NCBI GenBank assembly: GCA_009788135.1
Contig: WQSA01000032.1
Coordinates: forward strand, 1 to 16,313
Length of the DNA: 16,313 nucleotides
Direction: 5' to 3'
Source: Candidatus Fibrimonadales bacterium
GTDB lineage: Bacteria > Fibrobacterota > Fibrobacteria > Fibrobacterales > Fibrobacteraceae
Part shown: positions 5,233-14,309 of the stretch, piece by piece
Numbering within the stretch: position 1 is the first letter of the stretch
Layout: the number at the start of each line of letters is the position of its first letter
Made by a program: the position numbers and the translations under genes
Notes under the pieces: model-generated
Databases searched by the model: none
Seen by the model: the letters and a program-made list of their open reading frames with translations, nothing else
Told to the model about the DNA's origin: nothing

Positions 5233-7080
5233 TTATAATCCCGCAGTAAAGGTTCTTTCTGCGGTTTGCCCTACATCAATCGTTATTTCGCCGCCGCTCC
5301 ATTTTAATACCATTGGAATGCCAGGGTAGGCTTTGAATTTCACGCTTGAGCCGGCAAAACTTGGAATTGGCAAGCCGTCAACAGCAGTATAGCCGTTTAT
5401 GGTAATATCAACCGGCGCAGATAATTTGAAAAACGATGTTATTTCAGATTGCATTTGAGCCGGACGACTGTTGCCGAAATTTCTTATGGAGCTAAGGTCC
5501 ATAGATCCGTCTTTCCTTCCCCATTTATCCTGATCGTATTGGATTTCGCTCTGTATGGGCGCCATAAGCGTATTTATTCTCTCTTCAATTCTTGCGGATT
5601 TAAGATATGTCGCTATTAAAAGCGAGAAACGGTTTATGAATGCGTTTTTGTAATTCTCGTTTTCCAAAAGTTTGCGCAAAATCAATGTTGACCACGGCGG
5701 ATTTGGCCAACTCTGGCCATTGGTTGCGGTTACAACCTGAAGCATAGTCTGGCCACGGGTTTCGCTGTTGGTGCTGCCATAGCTGCCAAAACCGTGATCC
5801 GTGTCGTACATAAAAAACTTCCATTTTGAGGCTGGCGAGTTTGAGCGCCATCTTTTCATGTTGTTTCCGGGCCAATCCCTGTCGTTGTAAAAAACTCTGC
5901 ACTGGTGGTGATTGGTGAAATTATCTATATCGATGCGCTCTCCCAATATTTTTAAATTAGCTTCGTTTAATGTGACATTTTGGAGCCAGCTCATAATATC
6001 CTGGTAGTCATCGTCGGAACCCTGGCTCACTTCGCCGGCGGCTTTTACCAAATCTATGTATTTTTCATTTATGTCGTAGTTTGTTTCAAAATAATCGCTG
6101 TTCGAGCGTTCCCGCAAATTGTATATGCCGTGATATTCTCCGTTGTAATACACAACCACTGCGCGGCCCTTTTGATAATCCACTTTCAAGCCTTCGGTCA
6201 GCGAAGTCATAAGCATATCTCGTATGTAATCGTTGGGAAAATTATTTCCGTTGTTTCGCAAAATAAAATGCTTGAATTTTATCAAATGCGGATGCTCAGG
6301 GATCAAGGGATACGTTAAATTCTTTTGCCCGTATTCTTCTCTGAAGGTGATGATTACGGATTTCTTTGCGAATGTTCTGGACCAGTTTCCCATAATCCTT
6401 ATTCCAGCCGGGTAGCTCCACGCATGGCTTACGCCATTTTCAAAAAAGTCCACATGAATGGGAAGCTCAATGTCTTTTCTATAGTTTGCGTTTGGGTATG
6501 GAGGATTGCCATTGGGAGAGCCTGGGTTGGGTCCCAGCGAATAAAGGCCATTTGTGTTGTCGAACATATCATAGGGGTTAACCGCTATGGAAACGATGGG
6601 CAAGTTTGGCACCCGCAGCCCGATGATGTATGTTCGCATGATTTGATCTCGCATGGAGCTGCCCATAATTCTTGCGCAGCGGAGAATTGTGGTTTGCGTT
6701 AAGGTTACTGCGGAGCCTGGTTTCAAATCGCTGTTTTCGGTTGGCGCTTTGCCTGTTTTGTCGCAGTAGATATAATCCGGCAAAGTGAAAGAGAGCGATG
6801 TTGCATAGTGCCCGCTATTTGGTATGTTAATTGGCTCGGAAGAGGAAGAGGAGGAAGGTTCTTCCGAAGAAGAAGATGAGGAAGAAGATTGAAAAGAGGA
6901 CGACGACGGCAGTTCAAATTCAAATAACGAGGAAGATGACTCAGGTATCAAGGATGACGATGAAGGCACTTCCGAAGAAGAAGAGATTTCTTTTTCGGGC
7001 GGATCATATTGCGGCGGCATCTCGCTATCAGAACATGAGAGCAGGAAAATGATTAAAACTAATGCAATTGCCGTGCGCAT
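5233..7080 (-). CDS. CotH-kinase-family surface lipoprotein with serine-rich linker
   Basis: A 615-aa protein: signal peptide and lipobox 'LLSC' (Cys16), then a linker of about 50 residues made mostly of Ser runs (33-82), typical of Fibrobacter secreted proteins. Next comes a chitobiase C-terminal-like beta domain (about 86-152, 'GHYATSLSFTLP'...'AVTLTQTTILRCAR'), then a CotH kinase domain (about 205-520). Visible CotH features are 'GIRIMGNWSR..AKKS', 'FKHFILRNNGNN', 'YIRDML', 'YHGIYNLRER', 'YNDRDWPGNNMKRWR' (Asp400/Asp402, Asn406) and 'FFMYDTDHGFGSYG' (Asp426/Asp428), fitting the catalytic and metal-binding acids of this atypical protein-kinase fold. CotH of Bacillus phosphorylates spore-coat proteins; the targets here are unknown, presumably surface proteins. 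The start lies 5 nt after the UDP-glucuronate decarboxylase stop, so they are co-transcribed. Confidence 0.9.
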   Translation of the reverse strand: MRTAIALVLIIFLLSCSDSEMPPQYDPPEKEISSSSEVPSSSSLIPESSSSLFEFELPSSSSFQSSSSSSSSEEPSSSSSSEPINIPNSGHYATSLSFTLPDYIYCDKTGKAPTENSDLKPGSAVTLTQTTILRCARIMGSSMRDQIMRTYIIGLRVPNLPIVSIAVNPYDMFDNTNGLYSLGPNPGSPNGNPPYPNANYRKDIELPIHVDFFENGVSHAWSYPAGIRIMGNWSRTFAKKSVIITFREEYGQKNLTYPLIPEHPHLIKFKHFILRNNGNNFPNDYIRDMLMTSLTEGLKVDYQKGRAVVVYYNGEYHGIYNLRERSNSDYFETNYDINEKYIDLVKAAGEVSQGSDDDYQDIMSWLQNVTLNEANLKILGERIDIDNFTNHHQCRVFYNDRDWPGNNMKRWRSNSPASKWKFFMYDTDHGFGSYGSTNSETRGQTMLQVVTATNGQSWPNPPWSTLILRKLLENENYKNAFINRFSLLIATYLKSARIEERINTLMAPIQSEIQYDQDKWGRKDGSMDLSSIRNFGNSRPAQMQSEITSFFKLSAPVDITINGYTAVDGLPIPSFAGSSVKFKAYPGIPMVLKWSGGEITIDVGQTAERTFTAGL

Positions 7081-7085
7081 ACGTT

Positions 7086-8015
<930 letters not shown>

Positions 8016-8022
8016 TGCAGCC

Positions 8023-8505
8023 TCACACCATTGTCGCTTTTAATTTTGCTTCTGCAACTCTGTCTTCGCCAACGAAAATTTTTCCGTCAAATGTTATTAT
8101 GCCTCGGCGAAATTCTTCCAGCTCCGCAACGATTCTTAATGTGTCGCCCGGGCGAACAGCGCGGCGAAATCTGCAAGCGTCAACTCCCATAAAAGCTGGT
8201 CTTTTGCCTTTTGATTCTTCTTCAAACTTTAAATATGCCAGAATGCAGCCAGCTTGCGCCATAGCTTCTACCTGCAAAACACCTGGCATAACAGGGTCGC
8301 TTGGAAAATGGCCAGAAAAATAAGGCTCGTTGAAAGACACGTTTTTCAAACAGGTTATTTTGGCTTTTTCTGCATCCGGTTCAAAACTCATAACTCGGTC
8401 TATCAGCAAAAAAGGATAGCGATGCGGCAAGAGTTGCAAAATTGCGGCGTAGTCAAGCAAGCAGTCTTTAGCTTGCGGTTTTGGCAAAGTTTCTAAAATC
8501 GGCAT
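8023..8505 (-). CDS. fabZ: 3-hydroxyacyl-[acyl-carrier-protein] dehydratase FabZ
   Basis: Dehydrates beta-hydroxyacyl-ACP in each round of fatty-acid elongation, in the cytoplasm. The 160-aa single hot-dog fold is of normal length. 'LLPHRYPFLLIDRV' (25-38), 'FSGHFPSDPVMPGVLQVEAM' (63-82) with catalytic His66 and Glu80, 'CRFRRAVRPGD' (111-121) and the C-terminal 'AEAKLKATMV' are all standard FabZ. A clear AGGAGC lies 6 nt upstream of the ATG. It sits apart from the usual lpx/acp neighbours, between rpoN and uxs, which is unusual but plausible in an envelope-biosynthesis train. Confidence 0.97.
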   Translation of the reverse strand: MPILETLPKPQAKDCLLDYAAILQLLPHRYPFLLIDRVMSFEPDAEKAKITCLKNVSFNEPYFSGHFPSDPVMPGVLQVEAMAQAGCILAYLKFEEESKGKRPAFMGVDACRFRRAVRPGDTLRIVAELEEFRRGIITFDGKIFVGEDRVAEAKLKATMV

Positions 8506-8539
8506 AAAAGCTCCTGTTTGATTTTATGAATATAGTAAA

Positions 8540-10036
8540 CTACCTGCTCTTTCTCACCTTTACAGGCAAAATGCCAAGAGCTTCGCGATATTTGTTCACG
8601 GTTCTGCGAGCGACTTTCAAGCCTCGCCTTTCAAGAAGATCGCATATTTCCTGGTCTGATAGAGGATTTTTTTTGTCTTCCTTGTTTATCAAATCTTTTA
8701 TGCCGTCTTTTATTTTCACATTGCTCACTTCGGTGCCATCGTCTTGTGCAACGCCGGAAGAGAAGAAGTCTTTAAGCTCGAAAATGCCATAAGACGTTTG
8801 AACATATTTTCCATTTGTCACTCTGTTCACAGTGCTTACGGTTCGGTTCACTTCTTCTGAGATATGCTGCAAAATCATGGGCCTTAAATGCTGCGGGCCG
8901 CGCGCGAAAAAATCGTATTGGCGGCGCACTATGGCATTCATAACCAAAAGCATGGTTTCTCTGCGACTCGCTATGCTCCGCATAAAAATATTCGCTGAGT
9001 TCAATTTATTTCTTATCCAGTGTTTTTCCGAGCCGTTGATTGATTTTGTTTTAAGAAGGCCTTTGTAAGAATCGTTTATTTTCAATCTGGATTTTGTTCC
9101 GTCTCGCAGCGTTACGCTAAATGAACCGTCAGGTTCTCTTTCCACAATGAAATCCGGGGTTACATACGAGAGCCTTGATGCTTGAATTTGCGTGAGCGGG
9201 TGCGGGCTAAGCTGGGCCAGTTCTTTTACGGCATTGGTAACTTCTTGCGTAGAGATATTCATGACTTTCGCTATTTGCACGTAGCGAAGCTCCAAAAGCA
9301 GATCATAGTGATTTTCCAAAATTTCAATAGCGATTTTTGAAAAGTCCTCTATTCGCTTGGCTTGTATAATCAGGCAGTCGCGCAAATCAAAAGCTCCTAT
9401 GCCAGGAGGTTCCAGCCCGCGAAGCACTTCAAAAGCTTCTTGGACTTCTTTCGGAGCTTTGCTCAAAGGTTTTTCGTTTCGCAAAACCATATCTATAGCT
9501 TTGATGAAAGCGTTTTTGCTGGCATCTCTTTCTTTAGTTTCAGTTTCGTTTTCATCTCGCAAAAATCCGTTATCGCTAACGCAGCCAGCTAAATATGCAA
9601 CGCATTCGTAAACTTCTGGCAGCAGAGTTCGGTCTTTCAGCTGGTTCATCAAGTATTGCTGTATATCCAAGTCATAGCTCTGAGGGCGTTCCCACTCGTC
9701 CTCGTCTGGGTCTCGCGCGCTAAAATCTTCCGGTTCAGAGTCTTTGAACCCTTCTTGAAAATAATCGTCCCAGTCAATATCGGATTTGCTGTCGGGGTTG
9801 TCAAGAAGCCCTATGTCCGAGTCCGTGTTGGTGTTTTTTTCTTCTTGCTCCGTTTCTTCCGTTTCCATTTCGCTGCTTTCGTCAACTTCCAAAAGAGGGT
9901 TTGTTTCCAGTTCCTGCTGAATGGCGGCTTCTAACTCAAGCGAGCTCATCTGCAAAATTTGTGCCGTAAGTATAGCCTGTGCGGATAGTCTCTGGTCTAA
10001 CCGCATTCCCTGCGATATGTTCATCTGCATAGGCAT
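8540..10036 (-). CDS. rpoN: RNA polymerase sigma-54 factor RpoN
   Basis: Directs core RNA polymerase to -24/-12 promoters, which need an ATP-driven enhancer-binding activator. Numbered from TTG 10048, region I (about 17-54, 'LSAQAILTAQILQMSSLEL'...'ELETNPLLE') binds activator. A very acidic region II follows (55-120), then the core-binding domain (about 125-310). A helix-turn-helix-like block is at about 394-416 ('HISEEVNRTVSTVNRVTNGK') and the RpoN box at 480-489 ('ARRTVNKYRE'), which recognises the -24 element. All regions are intact. I place the start at ATG 10036; a TTG at 10048 would overlap the stop of the upstream kinase gene by 4 nt (TTGA), but neither has a clear ribosome binding site. 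Location right behind two histidine kinases is notable. Confidence 0.95.
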   Translation of the reverse strand: MPMQMNISQGMRLDQRLSAQAILTAQILQMSSLELEAAIQQELETNPLLEVDESSEMETEETEQEEKNTNTDSDIGLLDNPDSKSDIDWDDYFQEGFKDSEPEDFSARDPDEDEWERPQSYDLDIQQYLMNQLKDRTLLPEVYECVAYLAGCVSDNGFLRDENETETKERDASKNAFIKAIDMVLRNEKPLSKAPKEVQEAFEVLRGLEPPGIGAFDLRDCLIIQAKRIEDFSKIAIEILENHYDLLLELRYVQIAKVMNISTQEVTNAVKELAQLSPHPLTQIQASRLSYVTPDFIVEREPDGSFSVTLRDGTKSRLKINDSYKGLLKTKSINGSEKHWIRNKLNSANIFMRSIASRRETMLLVMNAIVRRQYDFFARGPQHLRPMILQHISEEVNRTVSTVNRVTNGKYVQTSYGIFELKDFFSSGVAQDDGTEVSNVKIKDGIKDLINKEDKKNPLSDQEICDLLERRGLKVARRTVNKYREALGILPVKVRKSR

Positions 10037-10044
10037 GGTGGATT

Positions 10045-13000
10045 TCAAGAATATAGAATTTTATCTATCTCGTCCAAGGCTTCGTCGTAATTGCCTATAA
10101 GCACGTTCTGCAGAATTCCGTCTGCTTGCGCGCAATTTTGCAAATTGGCTACAGCTTTGTTAATAGCGTGCGGATTTAAAGTTTTAAGCGCTGCTTTTAA
10201 TTCGGCCAGAGCTTCCATGTTCAGAGTTTTTTCTTCTTGCCTTTTTTCAAGGCGTATGCTTATATTATTGAGGAGCTGTTTTAAGTTCTTTAAAAAATTC
10301 GCTGTATGCGCTTTAATGAATTCTATGTCTCCCTTTTCCAGTTTTGCTGCCGTTTTGGATAATTCCTTTGCGCCTATGTTTGCCAGAGCGCTTTTCAATG
10401 CGTGAACATATATAACGTATAATTTGTAATCCTCGGTTTCAAGGCATTTCTTAATTTCCTCTATTTTGGCAATTCCATCTTTATGGAACACGGCAAGCGT
10501 TTGCAGGCTAATCTCATTTTTAAATTCGCCCTTTGCTTCTTCCTGTTTTTCTTTTGGAATCCATTTTTCCAAGATGGCATTCAATTTGGCTATATCAATG
10601 GGCTTTGACAAAAAGTCGTTGAATCCGTTTGACAAGAACATCTCTTTTGTGCCAGAAACAGCATTGGCAGTCAGCGCGATGATCGGCAATTCATATCCTT
10701 TCTCTCTTATGAGTCTTGTAGTTTCCACACCATCCATTTCCGGCATCATGTGATCCATAAATATCAAATCATAGGGATTGTCAGAATCAATTTTGCCGAT
10801 TGCTTTTTGCCCGCTCAGGCACAAATCGAGTTGTACTTTGTAATACGATAGCAAGCCTTCGGCTACTTTCAAATTTGTTTCAATATCGTCAACAACAAGG
10901 AGCCTTGCTTTTGGCGCATTGAATCTTACCGTAAAGTCAGAGGCATCTTCCTGGTTTTCAGACATTTTCATGGGCTCGTACGAACGTATTTTTTGCGGCA
11001 GCGTAATTATAAAAGTACTTCCCTTGCCGTATTCAGACTTAACGCTTATGCTTCCGCCCATTGCCTCTACAAGATTTTTTGTTATGGAAAGCCCAAGCCC
11101 TGTTCCTTCGACTTCTCTATTGGAGGTCAAATCCACCTGAACAAAGTCCCCGAACAATTTTTGAATATCTTCTTCCCTTATGCCTTTGCCACTGTCTGTT
11201 ATGTCTGCGGTTATGACAACCGTGTCTTCGGTTATTTCCCCGTTTATTAAAAATAATATTGAACCTTCGTTGGTGAATTTTACGGCATTGCCAAGGACAT
11301 TGAGGAATATTTGCCTGATTCTCGTTTCGTCTCCAAAAAGAACGTTTGGTATGTTTTTGTCTATTTTCAAGTCAAATTGAATTTTGGAATTCACAAGCTT
11401 TGCTTTGATTATGCTTGTCACATCGTTGATTAAGGATGAGAAACGATAATCTTTTGGTATAATTTCCAGTTTTCCGCTTTCGACTTTTGAGAGGTCTAAA
11501 ATATCGTTTATTATGGACAGGAGATTTGCGCCCGCCCGTTTGATGGTAGTGACTTCTTCGCGAACAGTATTGGATATATCTTTGCGCAAAGCGAGTTCTG
11601 CCATGCCGGTGATGGCGTTCATAGGCGTGCGTATTTCATGGCTCATTTTTGCCAGGAATGCAGTCTTTGCACGATTGCTTTGCTCTGCCTGTTCCTTTGC
11701 GGTAATCAAGTCTTCTGCCATTTCGTGGCGGATAATAGCATTCGTCAACATTCGGCTCGCTGAGCGCAAAATAAGCGTTGTGCCATTTTTGAAAGTTTTC
11801 TCCGCTTTGCAATGATGAAATCCCACCAAGCCCCAGAAAAGATCTTGCAAAAAGATAGGTACCACAAAGAGAGATTTTATATTTCTGGGCGTGAGTTCCG
11901 CCTGCTCAGTCAGAGGCATATTGCGCACCAAAGAGTTGAGGCAAATCCCCTGCGACAACTCCTCGTTCCATATAGGATGTTCGTTGAACCAAATATCCGG
12001 GGCTAGATCGCCGTTGTTCTTGCGCGTGCTGAATTTGCCGTCTTGCCACTCATGGCTCAGCGAGAAACGCAATCTGAGGTCATTGCTGCTGTTTCTCCAT
12101 ATGCAGATGCCGTCAACCTCCGCTACTTCCGCCAAAATGCCCATAGCTTTTCGCAAAGTATCGTCAAAGCATCCAATATCGGGTTCAAGCAAAACCGATG
12201 ATACGCGGTTCACGGTTTCAAGGAGGTCGTTCTGCCGCGCAATCTCATGAACCATTTTCGTATGTTCGCGCATATCGCGTACATACGCCATAAGCGTTTT
12301 GCCTTCGCCGTAATCCACAACTTCAAGCGTGACAATGGCAGGTATGGGTGTTCCATCCGGCAATTGATGCAGCCATTCAAAAGTATAACGGCCCTTTTCA
12401 AGCGTTTTCCTCGTGTGATCGGCTATGGATTCGGTGGAAGACCGTCCATCAGGTTGATATTCTGGCGAAAGCTCGTTTCTAAAGCGCTCTATAAACTCCT
12501 GTTTGTCTTTCAATCCAAAGAGCTTTATGATTTCTTTGTTGCAGTCAATGATAATTTCCGAACTGCTTCCTATAAAACAGGCCATTGGAATTGTATCCAG
12601 CATAGTCCTTGTGCGTTCATACATGGCGGCAATTGAACGTTGGTGGATTTTGTTCAAATCATGCGCTTTTTTGTTTTTGATAAGAAGTATTGCAAGTATA
12701 ATCAGCAATATTGTGAGAGTTATGGAAAATATTACAAAATAGAAAGTGCGCTTTTCCGCTATCTTTTTTGAATAGTTGAACATACGGCTTGTCCAATAGT
12801 TGTTGATTTTTTCTGTCTCTATATGCTTTTGTGTTTTGCGTATAATTGAAGCCAGAATTTTTTCGTTCAAATTAAATCCCAAATATGATTCTTCCTTCGC
12901 ATTGAAACGAATATTTATTTTAAATTCGGGTTTTTCCAAAAAATTCGTCATGGTCATAAGCGCATTTTCAGATGCCATGACAAGGTCAACCTCGCCCCGC

Positions 13001-14301
13001 TCCAAAGCGGCCATTGCTTCGATATTTGAATTATAATATTTGAGGTTTGAATAGTTTGGAAACCAAGATTTGTACATTTCTTCGTATGCAGTGCCTTTGT
13101 TCACGCTTACCCTTGCCCTCACAACCTGAGGCATATCAAGGAGAGGATAATCAATTTTTGACAGCAGAGTGTAATGCGATGTGTAATATGGTTCAGACCA
13201 CAGATATTTGTCTTTGCGCTCCGGCGTAAACAGCAAGGCAGAGACAAATGAGACTTTTCCTGAATCAAGCAGTTCGAGTATCTTGTGCCAGGGCGTGTCT
13301 TTATCGGTCATCACGTTAAACTCTATGCCAGTTAGCATTGTGATTTCACGCAGCATATCTGGCACAATGCCTTGGAATTCATCGTATCTTTCGTTATAAA
13401 AGCAAACTGGATAATAGTCATGCTCCAGCGCTATAGGTATTTTTGCTTTATCGCTTGCAAGCTTGCCCATGTATGCTTTTTCTTCTTCTGTAAAAACATT
13501 CTGCAGTTCATACTTTGCATATTCGCGCCTGCCAATTTTGTATAGCTCGCTCAACCTGTCAATGCCGCCGCTGGCGAGATATTTGTTCATAACCGAAATT
13601 ATCGGTTTTAAATCGGTATGCACCGTTGCAAGAGAAATTGGAGTATATACCAGCGGAAAAATATTTGCGCCCGTAATATTGCTGTAAGACCTGAATTCAT
13701 ACTTGGAAGGTTCCTCGTCTATAAACGCATCTATATCATTTGCTAGCAGCATTTTGGCTGCTTGCTCTATATTGCTGACTTCTATGGTTGTGAAATGCAA
13801 ATCCGGATAAGCTTTATGAATAGATTGCTCGGTTATAGTGCTTTCTAAAAAGCCAATTTTCAGATCATTCAAATCATCTGGCGTTTTAATGGCAGCTCCG
13901 CCTTCTTTTGAGAATACGGAAAGCGAACGGGTTATAGTTGGCGAAGTCATGAAATAAGTTTGCATACGTTCCTGAGTCGGGGTCATTTCGTTGGTGAAAT
14001 TAATGGTCTTGTTATTAATCCCGTCTATAATTTCGTCCCAGCTGTGCGTAGTCAAAGCAAATGGTATGTCAAACAGCTCCGAAAGCAATTCGCAGAACAT
14101 GACGTTAAAGCCGGAGTAGGTTCCATCTGGCTGCACAAAGGTTTCGGTTGTAAGCATTGAGCCCAGCGATAAACTCTGACGGGAATATTTCAATTCCTCA
14201 ATGGCTTCAATCTCTTCATTCGTCACGCCAGGAATGCTGTGATAAGGCGCATTGGCATAGCCGCAAACTGATAATATAAAAATAAACAATAATAACCGCA
14301 T
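10045..14301 (-). CDS. BvgS/EvgS-like hybrid sensor histidine kinase (two SBP-like domains, PAS, GAF, HK, REC, Hpt)
   Basis: A 1418-aa inner-membrane sensor. A signal peptide (1-18, 'MRLLLFIFILSVCGYANA') precedes two periplasmic solute-binding (SBP_bac_3) domains: about 40-260 ('PDGTYSGFNVMFCELLSELF') and about 285-507 ('FQGIVPDMLREI', 'LLFTPERKDKYLWSEPYY'). A membrane helix spans 520-541. In the cytoplasm follow a PAS domain (about 560-680), a GAF-like domain (about 690-860, ends 'LFVVPIFLQD..WGLVGFHH'), HisKA with 'KMSHEIRTPMNA' (His888), an ATPase with N box (Asn1001/Asn1005), 'DSGKG' (1036-1040) and 'GTGLGL' (1066-1071), a receiver with Asp1183 ('FMDHMMPEMDG') and Lys1233, and an Hpt domain with His1300 ('HALKSALANIG'). 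Every phosphorelay residue is present. The ligand is unknown; SBP_bac_3 domains bind amino acids or similar small polar molecules. No DNA-binding regulator lies beside it. The stop overlaps the possible TTG start of rpoN. Confidence 0.93.
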   Translation of the reverse strand: MRLLLFIFILSVCGYANAPYHSIPGVTNEEIEAIEELKYSRQSLSLGSMLTTETFVQPDGTYSGFNVMFCELLSELFDIPFALTTHSWDEIIDGINNKTINFTNEMTPTQERMQTYFMTSPTITRSLSVFSKEGGAAIKTPDDLNDLKIGFLESTITEQSIHKAYPDLHFTTIEVSNIEQAAKMLLANDIDAFIDEEPSKYEFRSYSNITGANIFPLVYTPISLATVHTDLKPIISVMNKYLASGGIDRLSELYKIGRREYAKYELQNVFTEEEKAYMGKLASDKAKIPIALEHDYYPVCFYNERYDEFQGIVPDMLREITMLTGIEFNVMTDKDTPWHKILELLDSGKVSFVSALLFTPERKDKYLWSEPYYTSHYTLLSKIDYPLLDMPQVVRARVSVNKGTAYEEMYKSWFPNYSNLKYYNSNIEAMAALERGEVDLVMASENALMTMTNFLEKPEFKINIRFNAKEESYLGFNLNEKILASIIRKTQKHIETEKINNYWTSRMFNYSKKIAEKRTFYFVIFSITLTILLIILAILLIKNKKAHDLNKIHQRSIAAMYERTRTMLDTIPMACFIGSSSEIIIDCNKEIIKLFGLKDKQEFIERFRNELSPEYQPDGRSSTESIADHTRKTLEKGRYTFEWLHQLPDGTPIPAIVTLEVVDYGEGKTLMAYVRDMREHTKMVHEIARQNDLLETVNRVSSVLLEPDIGCFDDTLRKAMGILAEVAEVDGICIWRNSSNDLRLRFSLSHEWQDGKFSTRKNNGDLAPDIWFNEHPIWNEELSQGICLNSLVRNMPLTEQAELTPRNIKSLFVVPIFLQDLFWGLVGFHHCKAEKTFKNGTTLILRSASRMLTNAIIRHEMAEDLITAKEQAEQSNRAKTAFLAKMSHEIRTPMNAITGMAELALRKDISNTVREEVTTIKRAGANLLSIINDILDLSKVESGKLEIIPKDYRFSSLINDVTSIIKAKLVNSKIQFDLKIDKNIPNVLFGDETRIRQIFLNVLGNAVKFTNEGSILFLINGEITEDTVVITADITDSGKGIREEDIQKLFGDFVQVDLTSNREVEGTGLGLSITKNLVEAMGGSISVKSEYGKGSTFIITLPQKIRSYEPMKMSENQEDASDFTVRFNAPKARLLVVDDIETNLKVAEGLLSYYKVQLDLCLSGQKAIGKIDSDNPYDLIFMDHMMPEMDGVETTRLIREKGYELPIIALTANAVSGTKEMFLSNGFNDFLSKPIDIAKLNAILEKWIPKEKQEEAKGEFKNEISLQTLAVFHKDGIAKIEEIKKCLETEDYKLYVIYVHALKSALANIGAKELSKTAAKLEKGDIEFIKAHTANFLKNLKQLLNNISIRLEKRQEEKTLNMEALAELKAALKTLNPHAINKAVANLQNCAQADGILQNVLIGNYDEALDEIDKILYS
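10733..10770 (-). repeat. 38-bp direct repeat shared with the upstream kinase gene (copy 1)
   Basis: Identical over 38 bp to 15016-15053. It encodes the receiver phospho-acceptor block 'DLIFMDHMMPEMDG'. It is the longest exact match I noticed between the two paralogous kinase genes and shows their recent duplication or conversion. Confidence 0.85.
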
Positions 14302-14309
14302 ATTTTGCC

